A DNA stretch of 64,000 nt from positions 1 through 64,000 of the forward strand of contig NW_027417142.1 of the NCBI RefSeq assembly GCF_009905375.1, in the 5' to 3' direction. Shown here one piece after another: positions 12,001 through 23,430 of the stretch. Position 1 is the first letter of the stretch. Each line of letters opens with the position of its first letter. The stretch comes from Apium graveolens (lineage: Eukaryota > Streptophyta > Magnoliopsida > Apiales > Apiaceae). A program made the position numbers and the translations under genes. A model generated the notes under the pieces. That model did no database searches and was not told where the DNA came from. It worked only from the letters and a program-made list of their open reading frames with translations.

Positions 12001-13798
12001 ATCATATATGGGGCAAGTGACTCTTATAGGGTGTAAAGGTACTCTAATATGGTGAACAATGACTTACATGGTTGATTAGAGCCAAAATGTGGAACAAAAT
12101 TAACTTGTATGAAAGTGGCATTAATAGGTGGTAAAAGATGTCAAATTGGATGTATATGATGTTAACATGTCAATTGTTGCATATATGGTGGTAAGTGACT
12201 CTTATAGGGTGCAAAGTGACTCTAATATGGTGATAAGTGACTAACATGGTTAATTAGAACCAAAATGTGGACCAAAATTGACTTGTATGAATATGGCACT
12301 AAGAGGTGGTAAACGGATTTCTAATTGCATGTACATGATGTTAACATGTTAATTGTACCAATATATGATGGCAAGTGACTCTTATAAGGTGCAAAGTGAC
12401 TCTAATATGGTGAGAAGTCACTTACATGATTGATTAGAGCCAAAATGTGGCCCAAAATTGACTTGTAGGAAAGGGGTACCAAGAGGTGGTTAAAGGATGT
12501 CTAATTGCATTTACGTGATGTTAAAATGTTAATTGTATCAATATATGGGGCAAGTGACTCTTATAGGGTGTAAAGGTACTCTAATATGGTGAACAGTGAC
12601 TTACATGGTTGATTAGAGCCAAAATGTGGAACAAAATTAACTTGTATGAAAGTGGCATTAATAGGTGGTAAAAGGATGTCAAATTGGATGTATATGATGT
12701 TAACATGTCAATTGTTGCATATATGGTGGAAAGTGACTCTTATAGGGTGCAAAGTGACTCTAATATGGTGAAGTGACTAACATGGTTAATTAGAACCAAA
12801 ATGTGGACCAAAATTGACTTGTATGAATATGGCACTAAGAGGTGGTAAAAGGATTTCTAATTGCATGTACATGATGTTAACATGTTAATTGTACCAATAT
12901 ATGATGGCAAGTGACTCTTATAAGGTGCAAAGTGACTCTAATATGGTGAGAAGTCACTTACATGATTGATTAGAGCCAAAATGTGGCCCAAAATTGACTT
13001 GTAGGAAAGGGGTACCAAGAGGTGGTTAAAGGATGTCTAATTGCATTTACGTGATGTTAATATGTTAATTGTATCAATATATGGGGCAAGTGACTCTTAT
13101 AGGGTGTAAAGGTACTCTAATATGGTGAACAGTGACTTACATGGTTGATTAGAGCCAAAATGTGGAACAAAATTAACTTGTATGAAAGTGGCATTAATAG
13201 GTGGTAAAAGGATGTCAAATTGGATGTATATGATGTTAACATGTCAATTGTTGCATATATGGAAAGTGACTCTTATAGGGTGCAAAGTGACTCTAATATG
13301 GTGAAAGTGACTAACATGGTTAATTAGAACCAAAATGTGGACCAAAATTGACTTGTATGAATATGGCACTAAGAGGTGGTAAAAGGATTTCTAATTGCAT
13401 GTACATGATGTTAACATGTTAATTGTACCAATATATGATGGCAAGTGACTCTTATAAGGTGCAAAGTGACTCTAATATGGTGAGAAGTCACTTACATGAT
13501 TGATTAGAGCCAAAATGTGGCCAAAATTGACTTGTAGGAAAGGGGTACCAAGAGGTGGTTAAAGGATGTCTAATTGCATTTACGTGATGTTAATATGTTA
13601 ATTGTATCAATATATGGGGCAAGTGACTCTTATAGGGTGTAAAGGTACTCTAATATGGTGAACATGACTTACATGCTTGATTAGAGCCAAAATGTGGAAC
13701 AAAATTAACTTGTATGAAAGTGGCATTAATAGGTGGTAAAAGGATGTCAAATTGGATGTATATGATGTTAACATGTCAATTGTTGCATATATGGTGGA

Positions 13799-14931
13799 AA
13801 GTGACTCTTATAGGGTGCAAAGTGACTCTAATATGGTGAGAAGTACAAATTATTAGCCAAAATGTGGCCAAAATTGACTTGTATGAATATGGGGAGGTAA
13901 GAGGTTAATCTAATTGCATTACATGATGTTAACATGTTAATTGTACCAATATATGGGCAAGTGACTCTTATAAGGTGCAAAGGACTCTAATATGGTGAAG
14001 ACTTACATGATTGATTAGAGCCAAAATGTGGCCCAAATTGACTTGTAGGAAAGGGGTACAAAGGTGGTTAAAGGATGTCTAATTGCATTTACGTGATGTA
14101 ACATGTTAATTGTCAATATATGATGGCAAGTGACTCTTATAGGGTGTAAAGTACTCTAATATGGTGAACAGTGACTTACATGGTTGATTAGAGCCAAAAT
14201 GTGGCAAAATTCTTGTATGAAAGTGGTAATAGGTGGTAAAAGGATGTCAATTGGATGTATATGATGTTAACATGTTAATTGTGCATATATGGGGAAAGTG
14301 ACTCTTATAGGGTGCAAAGTGACTCTAATATGGTGAAAGTGACTACATGGTTATTAGAACCAAAATGTGGACCAAATTGACTTGTATGAAATGGCACTAA
14401 GGTGGTAAAAGGATTTCTAATTGCATGTACATGATGTTAACATGTTAATATGTAAATATCTGGGCAAGTGACTCTTATAAGGTGCAAAGTGACTCTAATA
14501 TGGTGAGAAGTCACTTACATGATTGATTAGAGCCAAAATGTGGCCCAAAATTGACTTGTAGGAAAGGGGTACCAAGAGGTGGTTAAAGGATGTCTAATTG
14601 CATTTACGTGATGTTAATATGTTAATTGTATCAATATATGGGGCAAGTGACTCTTATAGGGTGTAAAGGTACTCTAATATGGTGAACAATGACTTACATG
14701 CTTGATTAGAGCCAAAATTGGAACAAAATTAACTTGTATGAAAGTGGCATTAATAGGTGGTAAATGATGGCATTATATGGTGATAAGTGACTAACATGGT
14801 AATTAGAACCAAAATGTGGACCAAAATTGACTTGTATGAATATGGCACTAAGAGGTGGTAAAAGGATTTCTAATTGCATGTACATGATGTTAACATGTTA
14901 ATTGTACCAATATATGATGGCAAGTGACTCT
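13799..14931 (+). repeat. Indel-rich relic segment, copy 2, ending in a C/A fusion
   Basis: This is the second copy of the 6418-7572 segment, displaced by about 7,350-7,380 bp. Both share private changes: ATATATGGGCAAG (about 13950), loss of AA in GTGGCAAAATT (about 14203), loss of the CAT of GGCATTAAT, CATATATGGGGAAAG (14284) and GACTACATGGTTATTAG (14341). Copy 2 has further changes of its own, such as AGTACAAATTATTAGCC at about 13843. The lag between shared markers is 7,360-7,361 bp, close to twice the ~3,678-bp super-repeat seen at 55-64 kb. Confidence 0.8.
14645..14931 (+). repeat. C/A fusion monomer (287 bp), copy 2
   Basis: C starts at 14645 and continues to TAGGTGGTAAA at about 14764. 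It is then joined through TGATGGCATTAT to A at ATGGTGATAAGTGAC. The architecture is that of 7297-7572 but with small differences at the junction, as expected of sister copies of one rearrangement that diverged afterwards. Confidence 0.8.
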
Positions 14932-15420
14932 TATAAGGTGCAAAGTGACTCTAATATGGTGAGAAGTCACTTACATGATTGATTAGAGCCAAAATGTGGC
15001 CCAAAATTGACTTGTAGGAAAGGGGTACCAAGAGGTGGTTAAAGGATGTCTAATTGCATTTACGTGATGTTAATATGTTAATTGTATCAATATATGGGGC
15101 AAGTGACTCTTATAGGGTGTAAAGGTACTCTAATGGTGAACAATGTTACATGCTTGATTAGAGCCAAAATGTGGAACAAAATTAACTTGTATGAAAGTGG
15201 CATTAATAGGTGGTAAAAGGATGTCAAATTGGATGTATATGATGTTAACATGTCAATTGTTGCATATATGGTGGAAAGTGACTCTTATAGGGTGCAAAGT
15301 GACTCTAATATGGTGAGAAGTGACTAACATGGTTAATTAGAACCAAAATGTGGACCAAAATTGACTTGTATGAATATGGCACTAAGAGGTGGTAAAAGGA
15401 TTTCTAATTGCATGTACATG
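14932..15420 (+). repeat. Outer-type array, last regular stretch before the degraded patch
   Basis: About one B-C-A set of ordinary outer-type monomers, with a few deletions in C at about 15130-15145 (CTCTAATGGTGAACAATG then TTACATG). Regularity ends in monomer A at GATGTTAGACC (about 15421). Confidence 0.88.
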
Positions 15421-15910
15421 ATGTTAGACCTGTTAATTGTACCAATATATGATGGGCAAGTGACTCTTAAAGGTGCAAAAGTGACTCTATATGGTGAGAA
15501 GTCACCCTGACAGATTGAGTAGAGCCCAAATCATGTGGTCCCAAAGTAACTTGTAGGAACGGGTACCCGAAGCGGTGGTTAAGGATTGTCTAATTGCATT
15601 ACATGATGGTAACTATGTTATTGTATCAATATAGGGGCAAGTGACTCTTATAGGGTTGCAAGGTACTCTTAACTATGGTGAACAAGTGACTTACATGGCT
15701 TGATTAGAAGCCAAAATTGTGGAACAAAATTACCTTGTTATGAAGTGCGCCACGCCACCATAGGTGGTTTAAATGATGTCCAATTGGATGTATCTTGATG
15801 TTAACATGTCAATTGTGCAATTTATCATGATGGATACAGTGACTCTTATAGGGTGCCCCACAAGTGAATCTCTTTAATAACTGGTGACAAGTGGAATAAC
15901 ATGGTTAATT
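15421..15910 (+). repeat. Strongly degraded satellite patch, left side of the core
   Basis: Over about 490 bp the monomers remain alignable but carry frequent insertions, substitutions and deletions, for example AGTCACCCTGACAGATTG, GGTACCCGAAGCGG, GATGGTAACTATG, CTTAACTATGG and TTAATAACTGG. Much of the change is insertion, unlike the deletion-biased relics at 6.4 and 13.8 kb. It also adds CpG-bearing bases, including a CG-rich run at 15746-15760 with no counterpart in any monomer. It sits exactly where the array changes from outer to core subtype. It could be an old boundary relic or a poorly resolved assembly join. I cannot decide from the bases. Confidence 0.8.
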
Positions 15911-17500
15911 CGAACCAAAATGTGGACCAAAATTGACTTGTATGAATATGGCACTAAAAGGTGGTAAAAGGATTTCTAATTGCATGTACATGATTTTTAA
16001 CATGTTAATTGTACCAATATATGTGGCAAGTGACTCTTATATGGTGCAAAGGACTCTAATATGATGAGAAGTCACTTACACGATTGATTAGAGCCAAATG
16101 TGGCCCAAAATTGACTTATAGGAAAGGGGTACCAGGAGGTGGTTAAAGGATGTCTAATTGTATTTACGTGATGTTAATATGTTAATTGTATCAATATATG
16201 GGGCAAGTGACTCTATAGGGTGTAAAGGTACTCTAACATGGTGAACAATGACTTACATGCTTGATTAGAGCCAAAATGTGGAACAAAAATTAACTTGTAT
16301 GAAAGTGGCATTAATAGGTGGTAAAATGATGTTAAATTGGATGTATATGATGTTAACATGTCAATTGTTGCATATATGGTGAAAAGTGACTTTTATAGGG
16401 TGCAAAGTGACTCTAATATGGTGAAAGTGACTAACATGGTTAATTAGAACCAAAATGTGGACCAAAATTGGACTTGTATGAATATGGCACTAAGAGGTGG
16501 TAAAGGATTTCTAATTGCATGTACATGATGTTAACATGTAATTGCACCAAATATGATGCAAGTGACTCTTATAAGGTGCAAAGTGACTCTAATATTGTGA
16601 GAAGTCACTTACATGATTGATTAGAGCCAAAATGTGGCCCAAAATTGACTTGTAGGAAAGGGGTACCAAGAGGTGGTTAAAGGATGTCTAATTGCATTTA
16701 CGTGATGTTAATATGTTAATTATATCAATATATGGGGCAAGTGACTCTTATAGGGTGTAAAGGTACTCTAACATGGTGAACAATGACTTACATGCTTGAT
16801 TAGAGCTAAAATGTGGAACAAAATTAACTTGTATGAAAGTGGCATTAATAGGTGGTAAAATGATGTCAATTGGATGTATATGATGTTAACATGTCAATTG
16901 TTGCATATATGGTGAAAAGTGACTCTTATAGGGTGCAAAGTGACTCTAATATGGTGATAAGTGACTAACATGGTTAATTAGAACCAAAATGTGGACCAAA
17001 ATTGACTTGTATGAATATGGCACTAAGAGGTGGTAAAAGGATTTCTAATTGCATGTACATGATGTTAACATGTTAATTGTACCAATATATGATGGCAAGT
17101 GACTCTTATAAGGTGCAAAGTGACTCTAATATGGTGAGAAGTCACTTACATGATTGATTAGAGCCAAAATGTGGCCCAAAATTGACTTGTAGTAAAGGGG
17201 TACCAAGAGGTGGTTAAAGGATGTCTAATTGCATTTACGTGATGTTAATATGATAATTGTATCAATATATGGGGCAAGTGACTCTTATAGGGTGTAAAGG
17301 TACTCTAATATGGTGAACAATGACTTACATGCTTGATTAGAGCCAAAATGTGGAACAAAATTAACTTGTATGAAAGTGGCATTAATAGGTGGTAAAAGGA
17401 TGTCAAATTGGATGTATATGATGTTAACATGTCAATTGTTGCATATATGGTGGAAAGTGACTCTTATAGGGTGCAAAGTGACTCTAATATGGTGATAAGT
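15911..17500 (+). repeat. Core-type array, entry segment (~3 HORs)
   Basis: Core-specific variants begin here: ACTAAAAGG in A (about 15954), CTCTAACATGG in C (about 16230), AAAATGATG in C (about 16323) and GATAAG in A (about 16955). Copies are still somewhat variable (TGGACTTG at about 16468, CACCAAATATG at about 16545, AGTAAAGGGG in B at about 17191). No non-satellite sequence is present. Confidence 0.88.
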
Positions 17501-18527
17501 GACTAACATGGTTAATTAGAACCAAAATGTGGACCAAAATTGACTTGTATGAATATCGCACTAAGAAGTGGTAAAAGGATTTCTAATTGCATGTACATGA
17601 TGTTAACATGTTAATTGCACCAATATATGATGGCAAGTGACTCTTATAAGGTGCAAAGTGACTCTAATATGGTGAGAAGTCACTTACATGATTGATTAGA
17701 GCCAAAATGTGGCCCAAAATTGACTTGTAGGAAAGGGGTACCAAGAGGTGGTTAAAGGATGTCTAATTGCATTTACGTGATATAAATATGTTAATTGTAT
17801 CAATATATGGGGCAAGTGACTCTTATAGGGTGTAAAGGTACTCTAATATGGTGAAAAGTGACTTACATGGTTGATTAGAGCTAAAATGTGGAACAAAATT
17901 AAATTGTATGAAAGTGGCATTAATAGGTGGTAAAAGGATGTCAAATTGGATGTATATGATGTTAACATGTCAATTGTTGCATATATGGTGGAAAGTGACT
18001 CTTATAGGGTGCAAAGTGACTCTAATATGGTGATAAGTGACTAACATGGTTAATTAGAACCAAATATGGACCAAAATTGACTTGTATGAATATCGCACTA
18101 AGAAGTGGTAAAAGGATTTCTAATTGCATGTACATGATGTTAACATGTTAATTGCACCAATATATGATGGCAAGTGACTCTTATAAGGTGCAAAGTGACT
18201 CTAATATGGTGAGAAGTCACTTACATGATTGATTAGAGCCAAAATGTGGCCAAAATTGACTTGTAGGAAAGGAGTACCAAAAGGTGGTTAAAGGATGTCT
18301 AATTGCATTTACGTGATGTTAATATGTTAATTGTATCAATATATGGGGCAAGTGACTCTTATAGGGTGTAAAGGTACTCTAACATGGTGAACAATGACTT
18401 ACATGCTTGATTAGAGCCAAAATGTGGAACAAAATTAACTTGTATGAAAGTGGCATTAATAAGTGGTAAAATGATGTCAAATGGATGTATATGATGTTAA
18501 CATGTCAATTGTTGCATATATTGTGGA

Positions 18528-18762
18528 AAGTGACTCTTATAGGGTGCAAAGTGACTCTAATATGGTGAGAAGTGACTAGCATGGTTAATTAGAACCAAAT
18601 GTGGACCAAACTCTAATATGGTGAGAAGTCACTTACATAATTGATTATAGCCAAATGTGGCCCAAAATTGAGTTGTACGAAAGGGGTACCAAGAGGTGGT
18701 TAAAGGATGTCTAATTGCATGTACTTGATGTTAACATGTTAATTATATCAATATTTGGTGGC
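18528..18762 (+). repeat. A/B hybrid with ~121-bp deletion (block X)
   Basis: Monomer A runs from 18528 to GTGGACCAAA (18610) and then jumps to CTCTAATATGG of the following B (18611). About 121 bp are lost compared with the intact A-B dimer at 21069. The B part has the dimer-type variants CATAATTG, TTGAGTTGTACGAAAG and CAATATTTGGTGGC, and is followed directly by A rather than C. Sister copies lie at 33074 and 37049. Confidence 0.88.
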
Positions 18763-18942
18763 AAGTGACTCTTATAGGGTGCAAAGTGACTCTAATATGG
18801 TGAAAAGTGACTAACATGGTTAATTAGAACCAAAATGTGGACCAAAATTGACTTGTATGAATATGGCACTAAAAGGTGGTAAAAGGATTTCTAATTGCAT
18901 GTACATGATTTTAACATGTTAATTGTACCAATATATGATGGC

Positions 18943-19099
18943 AAGTGACTCTAATATGGTGAAAGTGACTAACATGGTTAATTAGAACCAAAATGTGGAC
19001 CAAAATTGACTTGTATGAATATGGCACTAAAAGGTGGTAAAGGATTTCTAATTGCATGTACATGATTTTAACATGTTAATTGTACCAATATATGATGGC
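18943..19099 (+). repeat. Short A monomer after a full A (A-A doublet, block X)
   Basis: A full A (18763-18942) is followed immediately by a second A of 157 bp whose start reads AAGTGACTCTAATATGG. About 22 bp between two AAGTGACTCT copies have been lost, a one-step slip between the 21-bp subrepeats. B and C do not intervene between the two As. Sister copies lie at 33491 and 37466. Confidence 0.87.
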
Positions 19100-21068
19100 A
19101 AGTGACTCTTATATGGTGCAAAGTGACTCTAATATGATGAGAAGTCACTTACATGATTGATTAGAGCCAAAATGTGGCCCAAAATTGACTTGTAGGAAAG
19201 GGGTACCAAGAGGTGGTTAAAGGATGTCTAATTGCATTTACGTGATGTTAATATGTTAATTGTATCAATATATGGGGCAAGTGACTCTTATAGGGTGTAA
19301 AGGTACTCTAACATGGTGAACAATGACTTACATGCTTGATTATAGCTAAAATGTGGAACAAAATTAACTTGTATGAAAGTGGCATTAATAGGTGGTAAAA
19401 TGATGTCAATTTGGATGTATATGATTTAACATGTCAATTGTTGCATATATGGTGAAAAGTGACTCTTATAGGGTGCAAAGTGACTCTAATATGGTGATAA
19501 GTGACTAACATGGTTAATTAGAACCAAAATGTGGACCAAAATTGACTTGTATGAATATGGCACTAAGAGGTGGTAAAAGGATTTCTAATTGCATGTACAT
19601 GATGTTAACATGTTAATTGTACCAATATATGATGGCAAGTGACTCTTATAAGGTGCAAAGTGACTCTAATATGGTGAGAAGTCACTTACATGATTGATTA
19701 GAGCTAAAATGTGGCCCAAAATTGACTTGTAGGAAAGGGGTACCAAGAGGTGGTTAAAGGATGTCTAATTGCATTTACGTGATGTTAATATGTTAATTGT
19801 ATCAATATATGGGGAAAGTGACTCTTATAGGGTGTAAAGGTACTCTAACATGGTGAACAATGACTTACATGCTTGATTATAGCCAAAATGTGGAACAAAA
19901 TTAACTTGTATGAAAGTGGCATTAATAGGTGGTAAAATGATGTCAAATTGGATGTATATGATGTTAACATGTCAATTGTTGCATATATGGTGAAAAGTGA
20001 CTCTTATAGGGTGCAAAGTGACTCTAATATGGTGATAAGTGACTAACATGGTTAATTAGAACCAAAATGTGGACCAAAATTGACTTGTATGAATATGGCA
20101 CTAAAAGGTGGTAAAAGGATTTCTAATTGCATGTACATGATTTTAACATGTTAATTGTACCAATATATGATGGCAAGTGACTCTTATATGGTGCAAAGTG
20201 ACTCTAATATGATGAGAAGTCACTTACATGATTGATTAGAGTCAAAATGTGGCCCAAAATTGACTTGTAGGAAAGGGGTACCAAGAGGTGGTTAAAGGAT
20301 GTCTAATTGCATTTACGTGATGTTAATATGTTAATTGTATCAATATATGGGGCAAGTGACTCTTATAGGGTGTAAAGGTACTCTAACATGGTGAACAATG
20401 ACTTACATGCTTGATTAGAGCTAAAATGTGGAACAAAATTAACTTGTATGAAAGTGGCATTAATAGGTGGTAAAATGATGTCAATTTGGATGTATATGAT
20501 TTAACATGTCAATTGTTGCATATATGGTGAAAAGTGACTCTTATAGGGTGCAAAGTGACTCTAATATGGTGATAAGTGACTAACATGGTTAATTAGAACC
20601 AAAATGTGGACCAAAATTGACTTGTATGAATATGGCACTAAGAGGTGGTAAAAGGATTTCTAATTGCATGTACATGATGTTAACATGTTAATTGTACCAA
20701 TATATGATGGCAAGTGACTCTTATAAGGTGCAAAGTGACTCTAATATGGTGAGAAGTCACTTACATGATTGATTAGAGCCAAAATGTGGCCCAAAATTGA
20801 CTTGTAGTAAAGTGGTACCAAGAGGTGGTTAAAGGATGTCTAATTGCATTTACGTGATGTTAATATGATAATTGTATCAATATATGGGGCAAGTGACTCT
20901 TATAGGGTGTAAAGGTACTCTAATATGGTGAACAATGACTTACATGCTTGATTAGAGCCAAAATGTGGAACAAAATTAACTTGTATGAAAGTGGCATTAA
21001 TAGGTGGTAAAAGGATGTCAAATTGGATGTATATGATGTTAACATGTCAATTGTTGCATATATGGTGG

Positions 21069-21427
21069 AAAGTTACTCTTATAGGGTGCAAAGTGACTCT
21101 AATATGGTGAGAAGTGACTAGCATGGTTAATTAGAACCAAAATGTGGACCAAAATTGACTTGTATGAATATGGCACTAAGAGGTGGTAAAAGGATTTCTA
21201 ATTGCATGTACATTATGTTAACATGTAATTGTTCCAATATATGATGGAAGTGACTCTTATAAGGTGCAAAGTGACTCTAATATGGTGAGAAGTCACTTAC
21301 ATAATTCATTATAGCTAAAATGTGGCCCAAAATTGAGTTGTACGAAAGGGGTACCAAGAGGTGGTTAAAGGATGTCTAATTGCATGTACCTGATGTTAAC
21401 ATGTTAATTATATCAATATTTGGTGGC
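21069..21427 (+). repeat. A-B dimer lacking C (block X, first)
   Basis: This A-B pair of 359 bp is followed directly by another A (AAGTGACTGTTATAGGG at 21428), so C is skipped. It has a private variant set: GACTAGCATGG, CATTATGTTAACATG, ATTGTTCCAATA, CATAATTCATTATAGC, TTGAGTTGTACG, ATGTACCTGATG and CAATATTTGG. The set marks all its descendants at 22501, 35619, 39595, 41025, 46753 and, degraded, 51945. Confidence 0.9.
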
Positions 21428-22500
21428 AAGTGACTGTTATAGGGTGCAAAGTGACTCTAATATGGTGAAAAGTGACTAACATGGTTAATTAGAACCAAAA
21501 TGTGGACCAAAATTGACTTGTATGAATATGGCACTAAGAGGTGGTAGAAGGATTTCTAATTGCATGTACATGATTTTAACATGTTAATTGTACCAATATA
21601 TGATGGCAAATGACTCTTATAAGGTGCAAAGTGACTCTAATATGATGAGAAGTCACATGATTGATTAGAGCCAAAATGTGGCCCAAAATTGACTTGTAGG
21701 AAAGGGGTACCAAGAGGTGGTTAAAGGATGTCTAATTGCATTTACGTGATGTTAATATGTTAATTGTATCAATATATGGGGCAAGTGACTCTTATAGGGT
21801 GTAAAGGTACTCTAACATGGTGAACAATGACTTACATGCTTGATTAGAGCCAAAATGTGGAACAAAATTAACTTGTATGAAAGTGGCATTAATAGGTGGT
21901 AAAATGATGTCAAATTGGATGTATATGATGTTAACATGTCAATTGTTGCATATATGGTGAAAAGTGACTCTTATAGGGTGCAAAGTGACTCTAATATGGT
22001 GATAAGTGACTAACATGGTTAATTAGAACCAAAATGTGGACCAAAATTGACTTGTATGAATATGGCACTAAGAGGTGGTAAAAGGATTTCTAATTTCATG
22101 TACATGATGTTAACATGTTAATTGTACCAATATATGATGGCAAGTGACTCTTATAAGGTGCAAAGTTACTCTAATATGGTGAGAAGTCACTTACATGATT
22201 GATTAGAGCCAAAATGTGGCCCAAAATTGACTTGTAGGAAAGGGGTACCAAGAGGTGGTTAAAGGATGTCTAATTGCATTTACGTGATGTTAATATGTTA
22301 ATTGTATCAATATATGGGGCAAGTGACTCTTATAGGGTGTAAAGGTACTCTAACTATGGTGAACAATGACTTACATGCTTGATTAGAGCCAAAATGTGGA
22401 ACAAAATTAACTTGTATGAAAGTGGCATTAATAGGTGGTAAAAGGATGTCAAATTGGATGTATATGATGTTAACATGTCAATTGTTGCATATATGGTGGA

Positions 22501-22857
22501 AAGTTACTCTTATAGGGTGCAAAGTGACTCTAATATGGTGAGAAGTGACTAGCATGGTTAATTAGAACCAAAATGTGGACCAAATTGACTTGTATGAATA
22601 TGGCACTAAGAGGTGGTAAAAGGATTTCTAATTGCATGTACATTATGTTAACATGTAATTGTTCCAATATATGATGGAAGTGACTCTTATAAGGTGCAAA
22701 GTGACTCTAATATGGTGAGAAGTCACTTACATAATTCATTATAGCTAAAATGTGGCCCAAAATTGAGTTGTACGAAAGGGGTACCAAGAGGTGGTTAAAG
22801 GATGTCTAATTGCATGTACCTGATGTTAACATGTTAATTATATCAATATTTGGTGGC
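22501..22857 (+). repeat. A-B dimer lacking C (block X, second)
   Basis: Second copy of the variant A-B dimer, 1,430 bp downstream of the first when measured at GACTGTTATAGGG (21432 and 22862). The 1,430-bp unit is A-B plus two full HORs (8 monomers). The same two-copy arrangement with the same 1,430-bp spacing occurs in block Z. Confidence 0.88.
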
Positions 22858-23430
22858 AAGTGACTGTTATAGGGTGCAAAGTGACTCTAATATGGTGAAA
22901 AGTGACTAACATGGTTAATTAGAACCAAAATGTGGACCAAAATTGACTTGTATGAATATGGCACTAAGAGGTGGTAGAAGGATTTCTAATTGCATGTACA
23001 TGATTTTAACATGTTAATTGTACCAATATATGATGGCAAAGTGACTCTTATAAGGTGCAAAGTGACTCTAATATGATGAGAAGTCACTATGATTGATTAG
23101 AGCCAAAATGTGGCCCAAAATTGACTTGTAGGAAAGGGGTACCAAGAGGTGGTTAAAGGATGTCTAATTGCATTTACGTGATGTTAATATGTTAATTGTA
23201 TCAATATATGGGGCAAGTGACTCTTATAGGGTGTAAAGGTACTCTAACATGGTGAACAATGACTTACATGCTTGATTAGAGCCAAAATGTGGAACAAAAT
23301 TAACTTGTATGAAAGTGGCATTAATAGGTGGTAAAATGATGTCAAATTGGATGTATATGATGTTAACATGTCAATTGTTGCATATATGGTGAAAAGTGAC
23401 TCTTATAGGGTGCAAAGTGACTCTAATATG

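Larger units (their letters stand above)
7573..13798 (+). repeat. Outer-type array, left block part 2
   Basis: Regular outer-type HORs follow the first C/A fusion. The reference HOR at 8464 is in this stretch. Scattered one-base deletions continue, for example CCAAAATTACTTG in B at about 8190 and 9797, CATATAAAGTG in C at about 10593, and C missing the TGG of GGTGG at about 13260. A copies with GATAAG are rare (about 12230). No gene or insertion is visible. Confidence 0.92.
17501..23430 (+). repeat. Core duplication block X
   Basis: Block X carries an ordered series of rare variants that recurs downstream: TATCGCACTAAGAAG (17555 and 18093), GATATAAATATG (about 17778), the A/B hybrid (18528), the short A (18943), C copies with GATTTAAC (19423 and 20498), GAGCTAAAATG in B (19701), GGGGAAAG (about 19811), GAGTCAAAATG (about 20238), AGTAAAGTGG (20806) and two A-B dimers (21069 and 22501). 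Its left part matches block Y at a lag of about 14,546 bp. From about 18.3 kb to 23.4 kb it matches block Z at a lag of about 18,525 bp. Outer limits are estimated from the last shared variants. Confidence 0.82.

Noticed and set aside
1..15420. All small indels in the outer blocks dismissed as sequencing errors
   Set aside because: Many indels recur with fixed partners and spacing (CAAAATTACTTG linked with GTTAACATG in B, the 3,678-bp marker series, the shared relic deletions), so a large share must be real. Isolated ones may still be errors.
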